Shown here one piece after another: positions 46,366 to 54,308 of a DNA stretch of 64,000 nt. Source of the DNA: Microcoleus sp. bin48.metabat.b7b8b9.023 (lineage in GTDB: Bacteria; Cyanobacteriota; Cyanobacteriia; Cyanobacteriales; Microcoleaceae). Each line of letters starts with the position of its first letter. The stretch's first letter is position 1. Below the pieces are notes generated by a model. The model worked only from the letters and a program-made list of their open reading frames with translations. It was not told the origin of the DNA and made no database searches. The position numbers and the translations under genes are program-made. The stretch covers positions 62,001-126,000 of the forward strand of contig NZ_JAAFKG010000012.1 in the NCBI RefSeq assembly GCF_013299185.1. The letters are read 5' to 3'.

Positions 46366-46863
46366 TCAGCGGCATCCCAAAGAATCGCGAGTGGAAATCC
46401 CAGTTTGAGAATTAATCCCGCTGGCTTTGCTGCACAATTCTTTAACTTGTGCGCCATCCATAATTGCATCAGTAAAATCAGCGCCAGTGATATCAGCTTC
46501 ATCAAAAGTAGAACGCAACAAAATTGTTTCCACTAAAATTGCATCGCTTAAATCAGCCTTAGTAAATTTAATTTGATCGATCATGGCATTAGTTAAATTT
46601 GCGCCGTGCAAATTCGCTTCAGTCATCACCGAAGCACTCATAATTGCTCCCCGCAAATCGGCATTAGAAAAATTAGTTAAATCCATATTAGCGTTAGAAA
46701 ACTCAGCGGCGCGCAGCGTTTGGCCAGAAAAATCGCGTCTGGTAAGTTCGGCATTGCTAAAGGACAGCGGCGGTGGGTAATATTTAGATTGAGCTTGGGC
46801 TGCGCGCGGCAGGATGAAGATGGTTAGCGCCAATAGGAATGCTGCTAGTTGCCGGAGTTTCAT
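46366..46863 (-). CDS. exported pentapeptide-repeat protein
   Basis: The likely start is ATG 46863, giving 165 residues. A longer open frame reaching 47535 is read through the antisense of the divergent holin-like gene and is not real. A signal peptide (LRQLAAFLLALTIFILPRAAQAQS) is followed by A(D/N)LxX repeats: LTRRDFSGQTLRAAEFSNAN, LTNFSNADLRGAIMSASVMT, ADLSDAILVETILLRSTFDE and ADITGADFTDAIMDG. It is probably a thylakoid-lumen or periplasmic right-handed beta-helix protein like TL15/TL20.3. Its function is unknown. It is divergent from the next gene by 109 bases. Confidence 0.85.
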   Translation of the reverse strand: MKLRQLAAFLLALTIFILPRAAQAQSKYYPPPLSFSNAELTRRDFSGQTLRAAEFSNANMDLTNFSNADLRGAIMSASVMTEANLHGANLTNAMIDQIKFTKADLSDAILVETILLRSTFDEADITGADFTDAIMDGAQVKELCSKASGINSQTGISTRDSLGCR

Positions 46864-46972
46864 AAATCTGATGTCGTCGCAAGGTGGGTATTTGGTAGTG
46901 TATCCCGAACTTTGGTCGATCGCCCAAACAGCTACAATCTTAATTAAGAGTGATGGAGATGAAAAAAACGAT

Positions 46973-47338
46973 ATGGTAAGTTTTTTCTTAACTTGGATAG
47001 TAGCGGCCGTTTCGCTGGTGATTACCGCTAACATTGTACCGGGTATTGCGGTGACGAGCTTTCCGGCGGCGATGCTGGCTGCTGTGGTTATCGGATTTGT
47101 GAATGCGGTTGTCAGGCCGATTATTACATTGCTGACGCTGCCTTTCAGCATTCTGACTTTAGGTTTGTTTTTGTTTGTGGTGAATGCGATTTCGCTTTCC
47201 TTGGCTTCGTGGTTGGCGGGTGCTTTCAGTATCGGCTTTGCGATTAACGGTTTTTGGCCTGCTTTGTTCGGTTCAATTGTGTTGTCGTTGGTTTCTGGGC
47301 TAATTGGCCGATTTGTGAATGTCGGTGTCGAGCAGTAA
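46973..47338 (+). CDS. phage-holin superfamily IV (four-helix) membrane protein
   Basis: A 121-residue protein of four membrane helices. It starts at MVSFFLTWIVAAVSLVITAN, preceded by GGAGATGAAAAAAACGAT. It has NAVVRPIITLLTLPFSILTLG, the typical NAxxRPxxxxLTLPxxxxTLG motif of the family, and LASWLAGAFSIGFAINGFW. These are common bacterial chromosomal membrane proteins and not evidence of a prophage. Upstream in-frame codons overlap the divergent pentapeptide gene and are excluded. Confidence 0.88.
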   Translation: MVSFFLTWIVAAVSLVITANIVPGIAVTSFPAAMLAAVVIGFVNAVVRPIITLLTLPFSILTLGLFLFVVNAISLSLASWLAGAFSIGFAINGFWPALFGSIVLSLVSGLIGRFVNVGVEQ

Positions 47339-47342
47339 GATA

Positions 47343-48104
47343 TTATCGTAGATAGTCGATCGGGCAAACTGCAACCGCCACTGTAACAGAGCCTAGCATT
47401 TTTTCCGATCGCAAGACTTTTTTCGGAACTAAGAGCGGATGTGAACCGCAGATAAACGCAGATAAACGCAGATGATTGATGGATATCTGCGTTTTTTGGT
47501 GTTGGTGCACGGTGACAATTTGGGCGATCGCGCAAAGTGCAGCGGCTTCTGCTACGCTGGGCGTTCCCACTGCTGTTGCTGCAATATCTGAAGGATTGGG
47601 GACTTCAACGGAACTTAAAACATCAGCCGCAAAGGTTTTTAACGGCCAATTTCGCGATCGACAAAGTTCCAGCAAGCCGATTTCCCCTGCTTTAGTGTCT
47701 ATCGTAGCAATACCTGCGATCGCACTTTCCGCTAAATGATAACTGCGACAGACATTTTGAATCGCAGTTTCGATTAATTCTCGCGAAGTTCCAGCCTTGC
47801 AACCTATCCCTACCCACAACACTCTCGGATGCCACTGAACCTTTGGCAAAACCGATTCCGGCGCAAATCTTCTCTGAGTAAAACTAATCCAAATTCGCCC
47901 TTTGATAGGTGATAGATTTTCCCCATCCCAAGACAAACAATGTTTTTCCGGCAGACTGTTTCGCCACAAAGTCGAACCAACTTCTTGAATTACTTCTACA
48001 GTTTCCCCTCTCTTCATCGCAGCCGCAACTTTCGTCCAGTCGCCTGTCCCGCGATTCCAACTCCTGGGAATGTCTAGCATCTCTAAAGTAAATTCATCGC
48101 TCAT
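47343..48104 (-). CDS. CbiG-like cobalamin biosynthesis protein, N-terminally short
   Basis: A 253-residue protein. The middle and C-terminal parts match CbiG (cobalt-precorrin-5A hydrolase): VLWVGIGCKAGTSRELIETA, YHLAESAIAGIATIDTKAGE, ADVLSSVEVPNPSDIAATAV and VAEAAALCAIAQ. The usual N-terminal CbiG domain is missing, so it may be a partner for a separate protein or a partial copy. Between CAIAQ and LLVPKKVLRSEKMLGSVTVA lies an extra segment with HQHQKTQISINHLRLSAFIC. It is encoded by a CTGCGTTTATCTGCG-type repeat (47450-47500) and looks like an in-frame insertion. Activity is therefore uncertain. No other cob/cbi genes are nearby. Confidence 0.75.
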   Translation of the reverse strand: MSDEFTLEMLDIPRSWNRGTGDWTKVAAAMKRGETVEVIQEVGSTLWRNSLPEKHCLSWDGENLSPIKGRIWISFTQRRFAPESVLPKVQWHPRVLWVGIGCKAGTSRELIETAIQNVCRSYHLAESAIAGIATIDTKAGEIGLLELCRSRNWPLKTFAADVLSSVEVPNPSDIAATAVGTPSVAEAAALCAIAQIVTVHQHQKTQISINHLRLSAFICGSHPLLVPKKVLRSEKMLGSVTVAVAVCPIDYLR

Positions 48105-48182
48105 TATTCAATTATCTATTCCGTAGTTTCACTGAGACTGCAATCTTAAATTTTTTTTAACACTCTTTGTTGATTTTTTTTG

Positions 48183-48188
48183 TATAAT
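48183..48188 (+). promoter_or_regulatory. -10 box upstream of the three-repeat protein
   Basis: A perfect TATAAT 38 bases before ATG 48226, in a T-rich context. No good -35 at the standard spacing; TTAACA at 48157-48162 is 20 bases away. Confidence 0.35.
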
Positions 48189-48225
48189 AACTTTAGCACA
48201 AACTGCAAACAATTAAACATTTAAT

Positions 48226-48591
48226 ATGGTAGAACTGAACCAATTACTGTTAGAGTTTGAAAGCAACCTCACATGGGAATCTGTGACGCAAGAATGGAAA
48301 GAACGTCGCGACAGTTGGGTGAGTGACGTGCAAGCAGCAGTCGATCCGTCACAGTTAGCAGAATTTCTAGTTGAATTGGAATCAGACATCGAGTGGGAAG
48401 CGGTGCAAAATCAATGGAAACGGCGCCGGGAAAGTTGGGTAGAAGAATGTCAAGCAGCATCGACTCTTGAAGAAGTATCAAGTTTATTGCTGGAACTTGA
48501 AAGCAATACAACTTGGGAAGCTTTCGCCGATGAATGGCAGGAAAATCGGGATAATTGGGCACGGCAAATGTACGAGTTTAACGACGAGTAA
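48226..48591 (+). CDS. small acidic protein of three tandem W-rich repeats
   Basis: A 121-residue protein built of three units of about 38 residues: LLLEFESNLTWESVTQEWKE, FLVELESDIEWEAVQNQWKR and LLLELESNTTWEAFADEWQE. Each continues RR(D/E)SWV...QAA or similar. Each unit has a pattern L-x-E-L-E-S-[ND]-x-x-W-E-[AS]-V/F-x-x-x-W with two or three tryptophans. It is acidic, has no signal peptide and no cysteines other than one. I do not recognise a family. The repeats suggest a helical repeat protein or a binding module for a repetitive partner. Confidence 0.75.
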   Translation: MVELNQLLLEFESNLTWESVTQEWKERRDSWVSDVQAAVDPSQLAEFLVELESDIEWEAVQNQWKRRRESWVEECQAASTLEEVSSLLLELESNTTWEAFADEWQENRDNWARQMYEFNDE

Positions 48592-48599
48592 TAATTTAC

Positions 48600-49121
48600 T
48601 CAATCAAAATCTATTTTCATAGTCAATGATGTCCCGGCTGTGCGGTTAATTATCTCGCTTCCCTCAATTACTTTAAATCCCGATCGCTCGTACAAATTCA
48701 GGGCCTGATTTGAGCTTCTGACACTCAAGGATACCGCTGGATAAGATGCTTTGGCTGCTGGCAACAAATGAGCCAGCAATTGAGTTCCTACACCCTGATT
48801 TGTGTATTCTGGAAGAACCGCGATCGCCAATTCCGGGATAGTATCGTCAATCCAGCCAAACCCCCTGTCATCCCCTGCAAACAAACGCAGCCACGCCGCT
48901 CCTACTGGCTGGCTGCTGTTCAATTCAATTGCTAGGAAGCCCATATCGCCTGCACGTCCCCAATGCTTGACATATTTCGCAATTAAAGGATGATTCACAA
49001 CAGCTTCCACCGTTGATTCGCCTTCTTCTGCCATGTGCGCCGCTTCATAGAGCATTTGCCACAAAAAAGGCTCGTCTTCCTGCATTAAGGGCCGAATAGA
49101 ATAGTCTAAGATTTTGTCCAT
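48600..49121 (-). CDS. GNAT family N-acetyltransferase
   Basis: A 173-residue GNAT protein. The motif A region is IAVLPEYTNQGVGTQLLAHLL (acetyl-CoA pyrophosphate loop Q-x-x-G-x-G). The motif B region is AVSLSVRSSNQALNLYERSG with the family's N-x-A-x-x-x-Y. The substrate is unknown. It is convergent with the three-repeat gene, with a gap of about 8 bases. Confidence 0.88.
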   Translation of the reverse strand: MDKILDYSIRPLMQEDEPFLWQMLYEAAHMAEEGESTVEAVVNHPLIAKYVKHWGRAGDMGFLAIELNSSQPVGAAWLRLFAGDDRGFGWIDDTIPELAIAVLPEYTNQGVGTQLLAHLLPAAKASYPAVSLSVRSSNQALNLYERSGFKVIEGSEIINRTAGTSLTMKIDFD

Positions 49122-49388
49122 AAGGTAGAAGAAAGTTCAGCAAAGGATGCGCTCCACGGATTTAACGAATGTGTTGAAGAATAAAGAAGGAAAAAACGCG
49201 AACTATAGCCTTTCTCAAAAAGATGAGGTATGACTGGCATCAGTATAACCGCTTAGACGTATAGGGCCCAAGCCCAACAACGTCCGCGAATCTTTCTGAG
49301 AACCGCTATACTAATGACTAATGATTAATGACGCTCGCGCTAATGACAACTAACAACTAACCACTGACAACTAAACACTGACAACTGA

Positions 49389-50003
49389 CTAATCCTTAAC
49401 CAAAACTCCATTCAGAAAAATATCTGCCAATCCTTCCGCCATTTCCTGCATTTCCTGCGGGGAAGCATTCGGCTCCATAATTGTATTTTGACTGAAACCG
49501 GCGACGGCAAACATTCCCAAAAATACCTGAGCGACAATCTTTGGATTCATCTTCCGATAAACTCCTTTTTCCATCGCCGTTTCAAAAAAAGCCTCAGCCA
49601 CAATACTCATTTTTCCGATGACTTCCAACTGAATTTTGTCGCGCAAATCGGGATGAAACTGCGCCTCCAAAAAACATACCCGCATCATATCGCTATTCTC
49701 GCGGATATTTAGCATCCGCCTCCGCATCACTTGAGCCACTGCTTTGTAACTACCCATCTCGCTCAATTCCGTCAGCAAATCTGTCAGTATTTCCACCCAT
49801 CCTTCCGTCGCCACCTCAACCAAAATCGCTTTTTTATTATCAAAATGCCGAAATAACGTACCCTCCGCCACCCCCGCCGCCGCTGCTAAATCCCGAGTTG
49901 TCGTACCGTCGTATCCGCTGCGGGCAAATAACCGCTGAGCTGCTTGTAAAATTCGCTTCTTGGTTTCTGTTTCTGAAGGAGGAGACTGATTAAAAATTCG
50001 CAT
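49389..50003 (-). CDS. TetR family transcriptional regulator
   Basis: A 204-residue regulator. The N-terminal HTH reads KKRILQAAQRLFARSGYDGT and TTRDLAAAAGVAEGTLFRHF, the classic TetR DNA-binding signature. The C-terminal ligand domain is generic (YKAVAQVMRRRMLNIRENSD). It is divergent from the M16 peptidase gene, about 270 bases away, and may control it or itself. The gap 49122-49388 downstream holds short AT-rich tandem strings such as CTAATGACTAATGATTAATG. Confidence 0.9.
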   Translation of the reverse strand: MRIFNQSPPSETETKKRILQAAQRLFARSGYDGTTTRDLAAAAGVAEGTLFRHFDNKKAILVEVATEGWVEILTDLLTELSEMGSYKAVAQVMRRRMLNIRENSDMMRVCFLEAQFHPDLRDKIQLEVIGKMSIVAEAFFETAMEKGVYRKMNPKIVAQVFLGMFAVAGFSQNTIMEPNASPQEMQEMAEGLADIFLNGVLVKD

Positions 50004-50274
50004 GGCTTTGGAATCGGTAATTGGCGATTTAGAACTGGGGGTTTCGGACGGGCGGGCGAAATAATGTTAAGTTTTAAGTAGTGCGCGACTTTAATTCCAA
50101 ACTCAAAACTCCTTGCCTGACCCTAGACCCTTTTTGAGATTTGCTGTATCAGCCTAACATCTGCGGCGCAACAGATCGCTTATGCGTCAAAAAATCTTTA
50201 TCCTTAAACAAGAATCTCTTGTATTCGGCACAAACCTCTGGTTTGACAATCCAAAATCTAAAATCTAAAATCGA

Positions 50275-51870
50275 ATGATCCCGCACTTCCAAAAACCACG
50301 CGCGGCGAAGCGATCCCGTAGGGAATCGCCCAAACCCAAAACTCGATTCATTGCCTCCCTGCTCGCCGCTGTACTGCTGTGGTGGGGAATTTCCCCCGAA
50401 ATCGCCCTCGCTCGCGATAACCCTGCTAGCGGCTCGCAATTAGTGTCTGTGCAACCGTCGCTCGATCGCGTAATCAACCAAGTCACCGAATTTAAGCTCG
50501 ACAATGGCATGACATTCGTGGTGCTCGAAAGGCCGAGATCTCCGGTAGCATCGTTTCTGATTCACGCCGACGTGGGAGGTGCCAACGAACCAGAGGGCCA
50601 AACCGGAGTCGCCCACTACCTGGAACATTTAGCTTTTAAAGGTACGCCAAAAATCGGCACTACCGACTACAAAGCCGAAAAGCCGCTGCTAGAAAAACAA
50701 GATAAACTCTTCGAGCAAATGCAAGCAGCGAAGGCAAGCGGCAAAACTGAAGAAATCGCCAAATTCAAAGCAGAATTTGACAAGGTTGAATCCGAAGCTT
50801 TGCAATTTGTCAAGCGCAATGAATTCGGTAAAATTGTCGAACAAGCAGGCGGAGTTGGACTAAATGCCGCTACTTCTATCGACTCGACCATGTATTTTTA
50901 CAGTCTCCCCGCTAACAAGTTAGAACTGTGGATGTCGTTGGAATCCGAGCGTTTTTTAGAGCCTGTTTTTCGGGAATTTTATAAGGAAAAACAGGTAATT
51001 TTAGAAGAACGGAGGCTGCGAACCGAGAATTCGGCGATCGGGCAAATGGTAGAAGTTTTTGCTGACAAAGCTTTCTCTGTTCATCCTTACCGCCGTCCGG
51101 TGATTGGCTACACTGAAGATATTAAGAACCTCACGCGCAGCCAGGTGCAGAATTTTTTCGACACTCACTACATCCCCAGCAAGCTGACTGTGGCGGTGGT
51201 AGGAGACGTGAAAGCTGCGGAGGTGAAGCGTCTCGCTCAAATTTATTTCGGCCGCTACAAGGCGAAACCAGCGCCTCCTGAATTGCAAATTGTGGAGCCT
51301 CCGCAAACACAAACGAAGGAAGTGACGCTGAAGTTAAAAACTCAACCTTGGTATTTGGAAGGATACCACAGGCCGGCGATGAATCATCCCGACAATGCGG
51401 TTTATGAAATCATTGGTTCTTTGCTCAGCAGCGGCCGCACTTCTCGGCTTTATAAGTCTTTGGTAGAGCAACAGCAATTGGCGCTAGCTGCTCAAGGTTT
51501 CAGCGGTTATCCGGGGGAAAAGTACCCGAATTTAATGTTGTTTTATGCTCAAACTGCTCCGGGTAAGACGGTTGATGAGGTGGCAGTGGCTTTGAGCAAG
51601 GAAATCGATCGCCTAAAAACTGATCCGGTGTCTGCTTTGGAGTTGGAACGGGTGAAAACTCAGGCGAGGGCGGGTTTGTTGCGATCGCTCAATTCTAATA
51701 TGGGTATGGCATTTTCGCTGCTGGATTATCAAGTGAAAACTGGCTCTTGGAAAAATCTGTTCAAGCAATTGGATGCGATCGCTGCTGTTGCTCCCGCTGA
51801 CATTCAGCGAGTAGCTAAGGCAACTTTCCGCCCGGAAAATCGCACGATTGGTAAGCTTTTGTCGCTGTAA
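50275..51870 (+). CDS. M16 zinc peptidase (active subunit)
   Basis: A 531-residue exported M16 peptidase. After a basic N-terminus comes a hydrophobic segment FIASLLAAVLLWWGISPEIA. The inverted zinc motif H114-YLE-H118 is in GVAHYLEHLAFKGT. A charged insertion (KPLLEKQDKLFEQMQAAKAS) separates it from the downstream Glu region (SLESERFLEPVFREFYKEKQ). The N-terminal codons AAKRSRRESPKPK are encoded by a small GCGATCCCGTAGGGAATCGC palindrome, a dispersed repeat. It probably forms a heterodimer with the zinc-motif-less protein encoded downstream, like other bacterial M16B pairs. Confidence 0.92.
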   Translation: MIPHFQKPRAAKRSRRESPKPKTRFIASLLAAVLLWWGISPEIALARDNPASGSQLVSVQPSLDRVINQVTEFKLDNGMTFVVLERPRSPVASFLIHADVGGANEPEGQTGVAHYLEHLAFKGTPKIGTTDYKAEKPLLEKQDKLFEQMQAAKASGKTEEIAKFKAEFDKVESEALQFVKRNEFGKIVEQAGGVGLNAATSIDSTMYFYSLPANKLELWMSLESERFLEPVFREFYKEKQVILEERRLRTENSAIGQMVEVFADKAFSVHPYRRPVIGYTEDIKNLTRSQVQNFFDTHYIPSKLTVAVVGDVKAAEVKRLAQIYFGRYKAKPAPPELQIVEPPQTQTKEVTLKLKTQPWYLEGYHRPAMNHPDNAVYEIIGSLLSSGRTSRLYKSLVEQQQLALAAQGFSGYPGEKYPNLMLFYAQTAPGKTVDEVAVALSKEIDRLKTDPVSALELERVKTQARAGLLRSLNSNMGMAFSLLDYQVKTGSWKNLFKQLDAIAAVAPADIQRVAKATFRPENRTIGKLLSL

Positions 51871-51888
51871 GAAGAAGCCTCGATTTGG

Positions 51889-52266
51889 ACTCGGCGGTTG
51901 AAACCGCAGCTACAAAAACGAAGTCTGCCTCCGCAGACTAAGACTCGGCGGTTGAAACCGCAGCTACAAAAACGAAGTCTGCCTCCGCAGACTAAGACTC
52001 GGCGGTTGAAACCGCAGCTACAAAAACGAAGTCTGCCTCCGCAGACTAAGACTCGGCGGTTGAAACCGCAGCTACAAAAACGAAGTCTGCCTCCGCAGAC
52101 TAAGACTCGGCGGTTGAAACCGCAGCTACAAAAACGAAGTCTGCCTCCGCAGACTAAGACTCGGCGGTTGAAACCGCAGCTACAAAAACGAAGTCTGCCT
52201 CCGCAGACTAAGACTCGGCGGTTGAAACCGCAGCTACAAAAACGAAGTCTGCCTCCGCAGACTGGG
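51889..52266. repeat. seven exact 54-bp tandem repeats (family D)
   Basis: The units start at 51889 and every 54 bases after. Each reads ACTCGGCGGTTGAAACCGCA, then GCTACAAAAACGAAGTCTGC, then CTCCGCAGACTAAG. Two inner palindromes, GCGGTTGAAACCGC and GTCTGCCTCCGCAGAC, recur in each unit. Because 54 is divisible by three, several frames stay open on both strands (18-residue repeats such as KPQLQKRSLPPQTKTRRL), but these are not genes. Related sequences lie at 56318-56490. Confidence 0.93.
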
Positions 52267-52341
52267 AAATAGGCTCGCATCTAGGGCGGGTACAGAGCAC
52301 CGCCCCTACGCTATGTCACGATATCAAACTTAGGAGAAAGC

Positions 52342-53823
52342 ATGAAAAGGACTAAATGGAAACTGAAAAAAGTAAAGTTATTTCTGCTGTCGCTTTGCTT
52401 TTTTACTGTTTCACTTGGCACGTTTAATTTGTTGCCTTCCCTAGCGGCTGGGCCGAAGCACTACGATGAATTAAAATTCCCGGGGCTGGCAGAAATTAAA
52501 CTGCCTAAATACACTCGCTTCGAGCTGAAAAATGGCATCCGAGTCTATCTGATGGAAGATAGAGAACTGCCGTTAATTGGGGGAACGGCGCTATTTCGCA
52601 CGGGCGATCGTTTTGAACCTGCTGATAAAATTGGATTGGGAGGTTTGACGGGAGAAGTGATGCGAACTGGTGGGACGAGTCGGCATACGGCTGATGAATT
52701 AAATCAGTTGCTAGAACAGCGGGCAGCTTCTGTAGAAACGGGAATTGATGTTGCTTCTGGTAGCGCTAATTTTAGTGCTTTAGCTGAAGATGTGGAACCT
52801 GTATTTGACTTGTTTGCGGAAGTGATTCGGGAGCCAATTTTTGCTAAGGAAAAGTTGGATTTAGCTAAGAATCAAGAGCAAGGTGGCATCGCCCGTCGCA
52901 ACGACGATCCTAACGATATTACGGGCCGGGAGTTTCAAAAGTTGATTTATGGCGATCGCAGTCCCTACGCGCGCACGGCAGAATACAAGACTCTGGCCAA
53001 TATTTCCCGCGACGATTTGGTGGGTTTCTACCAGAAGTATTTCCACCCGAAGAATATGATTTTGGGTATTTCTGGCGATTTTGATACGGCTAAAATGCGA
53101 TCGCTCGTCGAGCAAAAATTCGGCAACTGGGTACCGACTCAGAGTGCAGAAGTGCCTGCGCTACCAGCGGTAACGCCGGCGAATCAAGGCGGCGTATTTT
53201 TGGTAAATCAACCCCAATTGAGTCAAAGTTACGTGCAGATGGGGCATTTGGGCGGGATGTTGAACAGCCCAGATTACGGTGCTTTGGACGTGATGAATGG
53301 GGTTATGAACGGTTTTGGCGGGCGTTTGTTCAATAATGTGCGATCGCGCCAAGGCTTAGCCTACACGGTTTACGCGGCTTGGAGTCCCAGATTTGACTAT
53401 CCAGGGACGTTTGTAGCTGGAGGCCAAACGCGATCGGACGCGACAGTTCCGTTTATCAACGCAATCCGCGCTGAGATCGATCGCATCCGCACCGAACCAA
53501 TTACCGCCGAAGAATTAGCTTTTGCGAAAGATTCCACCCTCAATTCTTTCATCTTCAAATTTGAAAATCCGAGTCAAACTTTGTCGCGACTAATGCGCTA
53601 CGAATACTACGGTTATCCCGAAGATTTCATTTTTCGGTACCGCCGCAGCGTCGAAGCAGCCACAATTGCTGACGTGCAGCGCGTGGCTAAGACTTACTTG
53701 AAACCGGATAATTTGGTAACGTTAGTAGTGGGAAATACTGCGGCAATTCAACCGCCGTTATCGAGTTTGGGAACTGCTGTGAAAGTCCAATCTGTTGATA
53801 TCACAATTCCCTCGGCAACTTAA
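52342..53823 (+). CDS. M16-type peptidase subunit lacking the zinc motif
   Basis: A 493-residue protein with a signal peptide (LFLLSLCFFTVSLGTFNLLP) and the M16 fold: FELKNGIRVYLMEDRELPLI, GLTGEVMRTGGTSRHTADEL where active subunits have HxxEH, and SQSYVQMGHLGGMLNSPDYG. The Gln/Arg/Tyr C-terminal part with VRSRQGLAYTVYAAW, which in M16B pairs supplies substrate-binding residues, is present. It is therefore the non-catalytic partner of the preceding gene. ATG 52342 follows TTAGGAGAAAGC. The two genes are separated by the 54-bp tandem array. Confidence 0.9.
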   Translation: MKRTKWKLKKVKLFLLSLCFFTVSLGTFNLLPSLAAGPKHYDELKFPGLAEIKLPKYTRFELKNGIRVYLMEDRELPLIGGTALFRTGDRFEPADKIGLGGLTGEVMRTGGTSRHTADELNQLLEQRAASVETGIDVASGSANFSALAEDVEPVFDLFAEVIREPIFAKEKLDLAKNQEQGGIARRNDDPNDITGREFQKLIYGDRSPYARTAEYKTLANISRDDLVGFYQKYFHPKNMILGISGDFDTAKMRSLVEQKFGNWVPTQSAEVPALPAVTPANQGGVFLVNQPQLSQSYVQMGHLGGMLNSPDYGALDVMNGVMNGFGGRLFNNVRSRQGLAYTVYAAWSPRFDYPGTFVAGGQTRSDATVPFINAIRAEIDRIRTEPITAEELAFAKDSTLNSFIFKFENPSQTLSRLMRYEYYGYPEDFIFRYRRSVEAATIADVQRVAKTYLKPDNLVTLVVGNTAAIQPPLSSLGTAVKVQSVDITIPSAT

Positions 53824-53847
53824 TCTATAGCGGTTATCAGAAAGATG

Positions 53848-54053
53848 AGGTACGTTGTTGGGCTTGGGCCCTCTTAGTATGAGGTACGTTGTTGGGCTTC
53901 AGCCCTCTTAGTATTGTGTAAGGTGCGTCGCTGCCAAAACTTCGCTCTTTCTTTAGGGATTTTTTGAGAGCGACGCACCCTACAATAGTCAGGTGCGTCG
54001 CTATAAAATTTTCAGTTATATTTGTAAATTTGCGATCGCGACGCACCCTACAG
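53848..54053. repeat. partial family A repeats and a GGTGCGTCGC palindrome pair
   Basis: GAGGTACGTTGTTGGGCTTG and GAGGTACGTTGTTGGGCTTC are two tandem half-elements. AAGGTGCGTCGCTGCC...GAGCGACGCACCCTAC and AGGTGCGTCGC...GCGACGCACCCTAC follow as two inverted pairs; related GCGACGCACC copies lie at 55394-55480 and 5936-5987. From 54073 to 54255 a 60-codon frame (MFVREIRLLVEACFVAP) has no recognisable family and I do not call it a gene. Confidence 0.8.
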
Positions 54054-54308
54054 CTTAAGGAAAAAGCTAACTATGTTCGTCCGAGAAATTCGGTTGTTGG
54101 TGGAAGCTTGTTTTGTAGCTCCAGCCTTCATTCCTCTTCTGCTGCCTTTTGATGCTGATAGAGACAAGGCAATCGTAGGCTTGGCTACTTTCCTTAACCG
54201 AATAGCCAACCGAACTCAGGAAGGTTCGGTAATTGCGATGATTTTATATTGTTGATTTTTTAGACAAGGTGCTACTTTGTATAAAGTTCTTCATTCTAAT
54301 ATCTGTCC

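Noticed and set aside
46973-47338. Holin-like gene as evidence of a prophage
   Set aside because: The four-helix family is a common chromosomal membrane protein, and no other phage genes are nearby.
46864-47535. N-terminal extension of the pentapeptide-repeat frame (to 389 residues)
   Set aside because: It is antisense to the holin-like gene; the true start with a signal peptide is at 46863.
51804-52280. Long open frames on both strands encoding 18-residue repeats
   Set aside because: They are translations of the 54-bp tandem repeat, which is divisible by three and free of stops in several frames; no ribosome site or non-repeat domain.
54073-54255. 60-codon frame between repeats and the trypsin-like gene
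   Set aside because: No family resemblance and no clear ribosome site; cannot be separated from chance.
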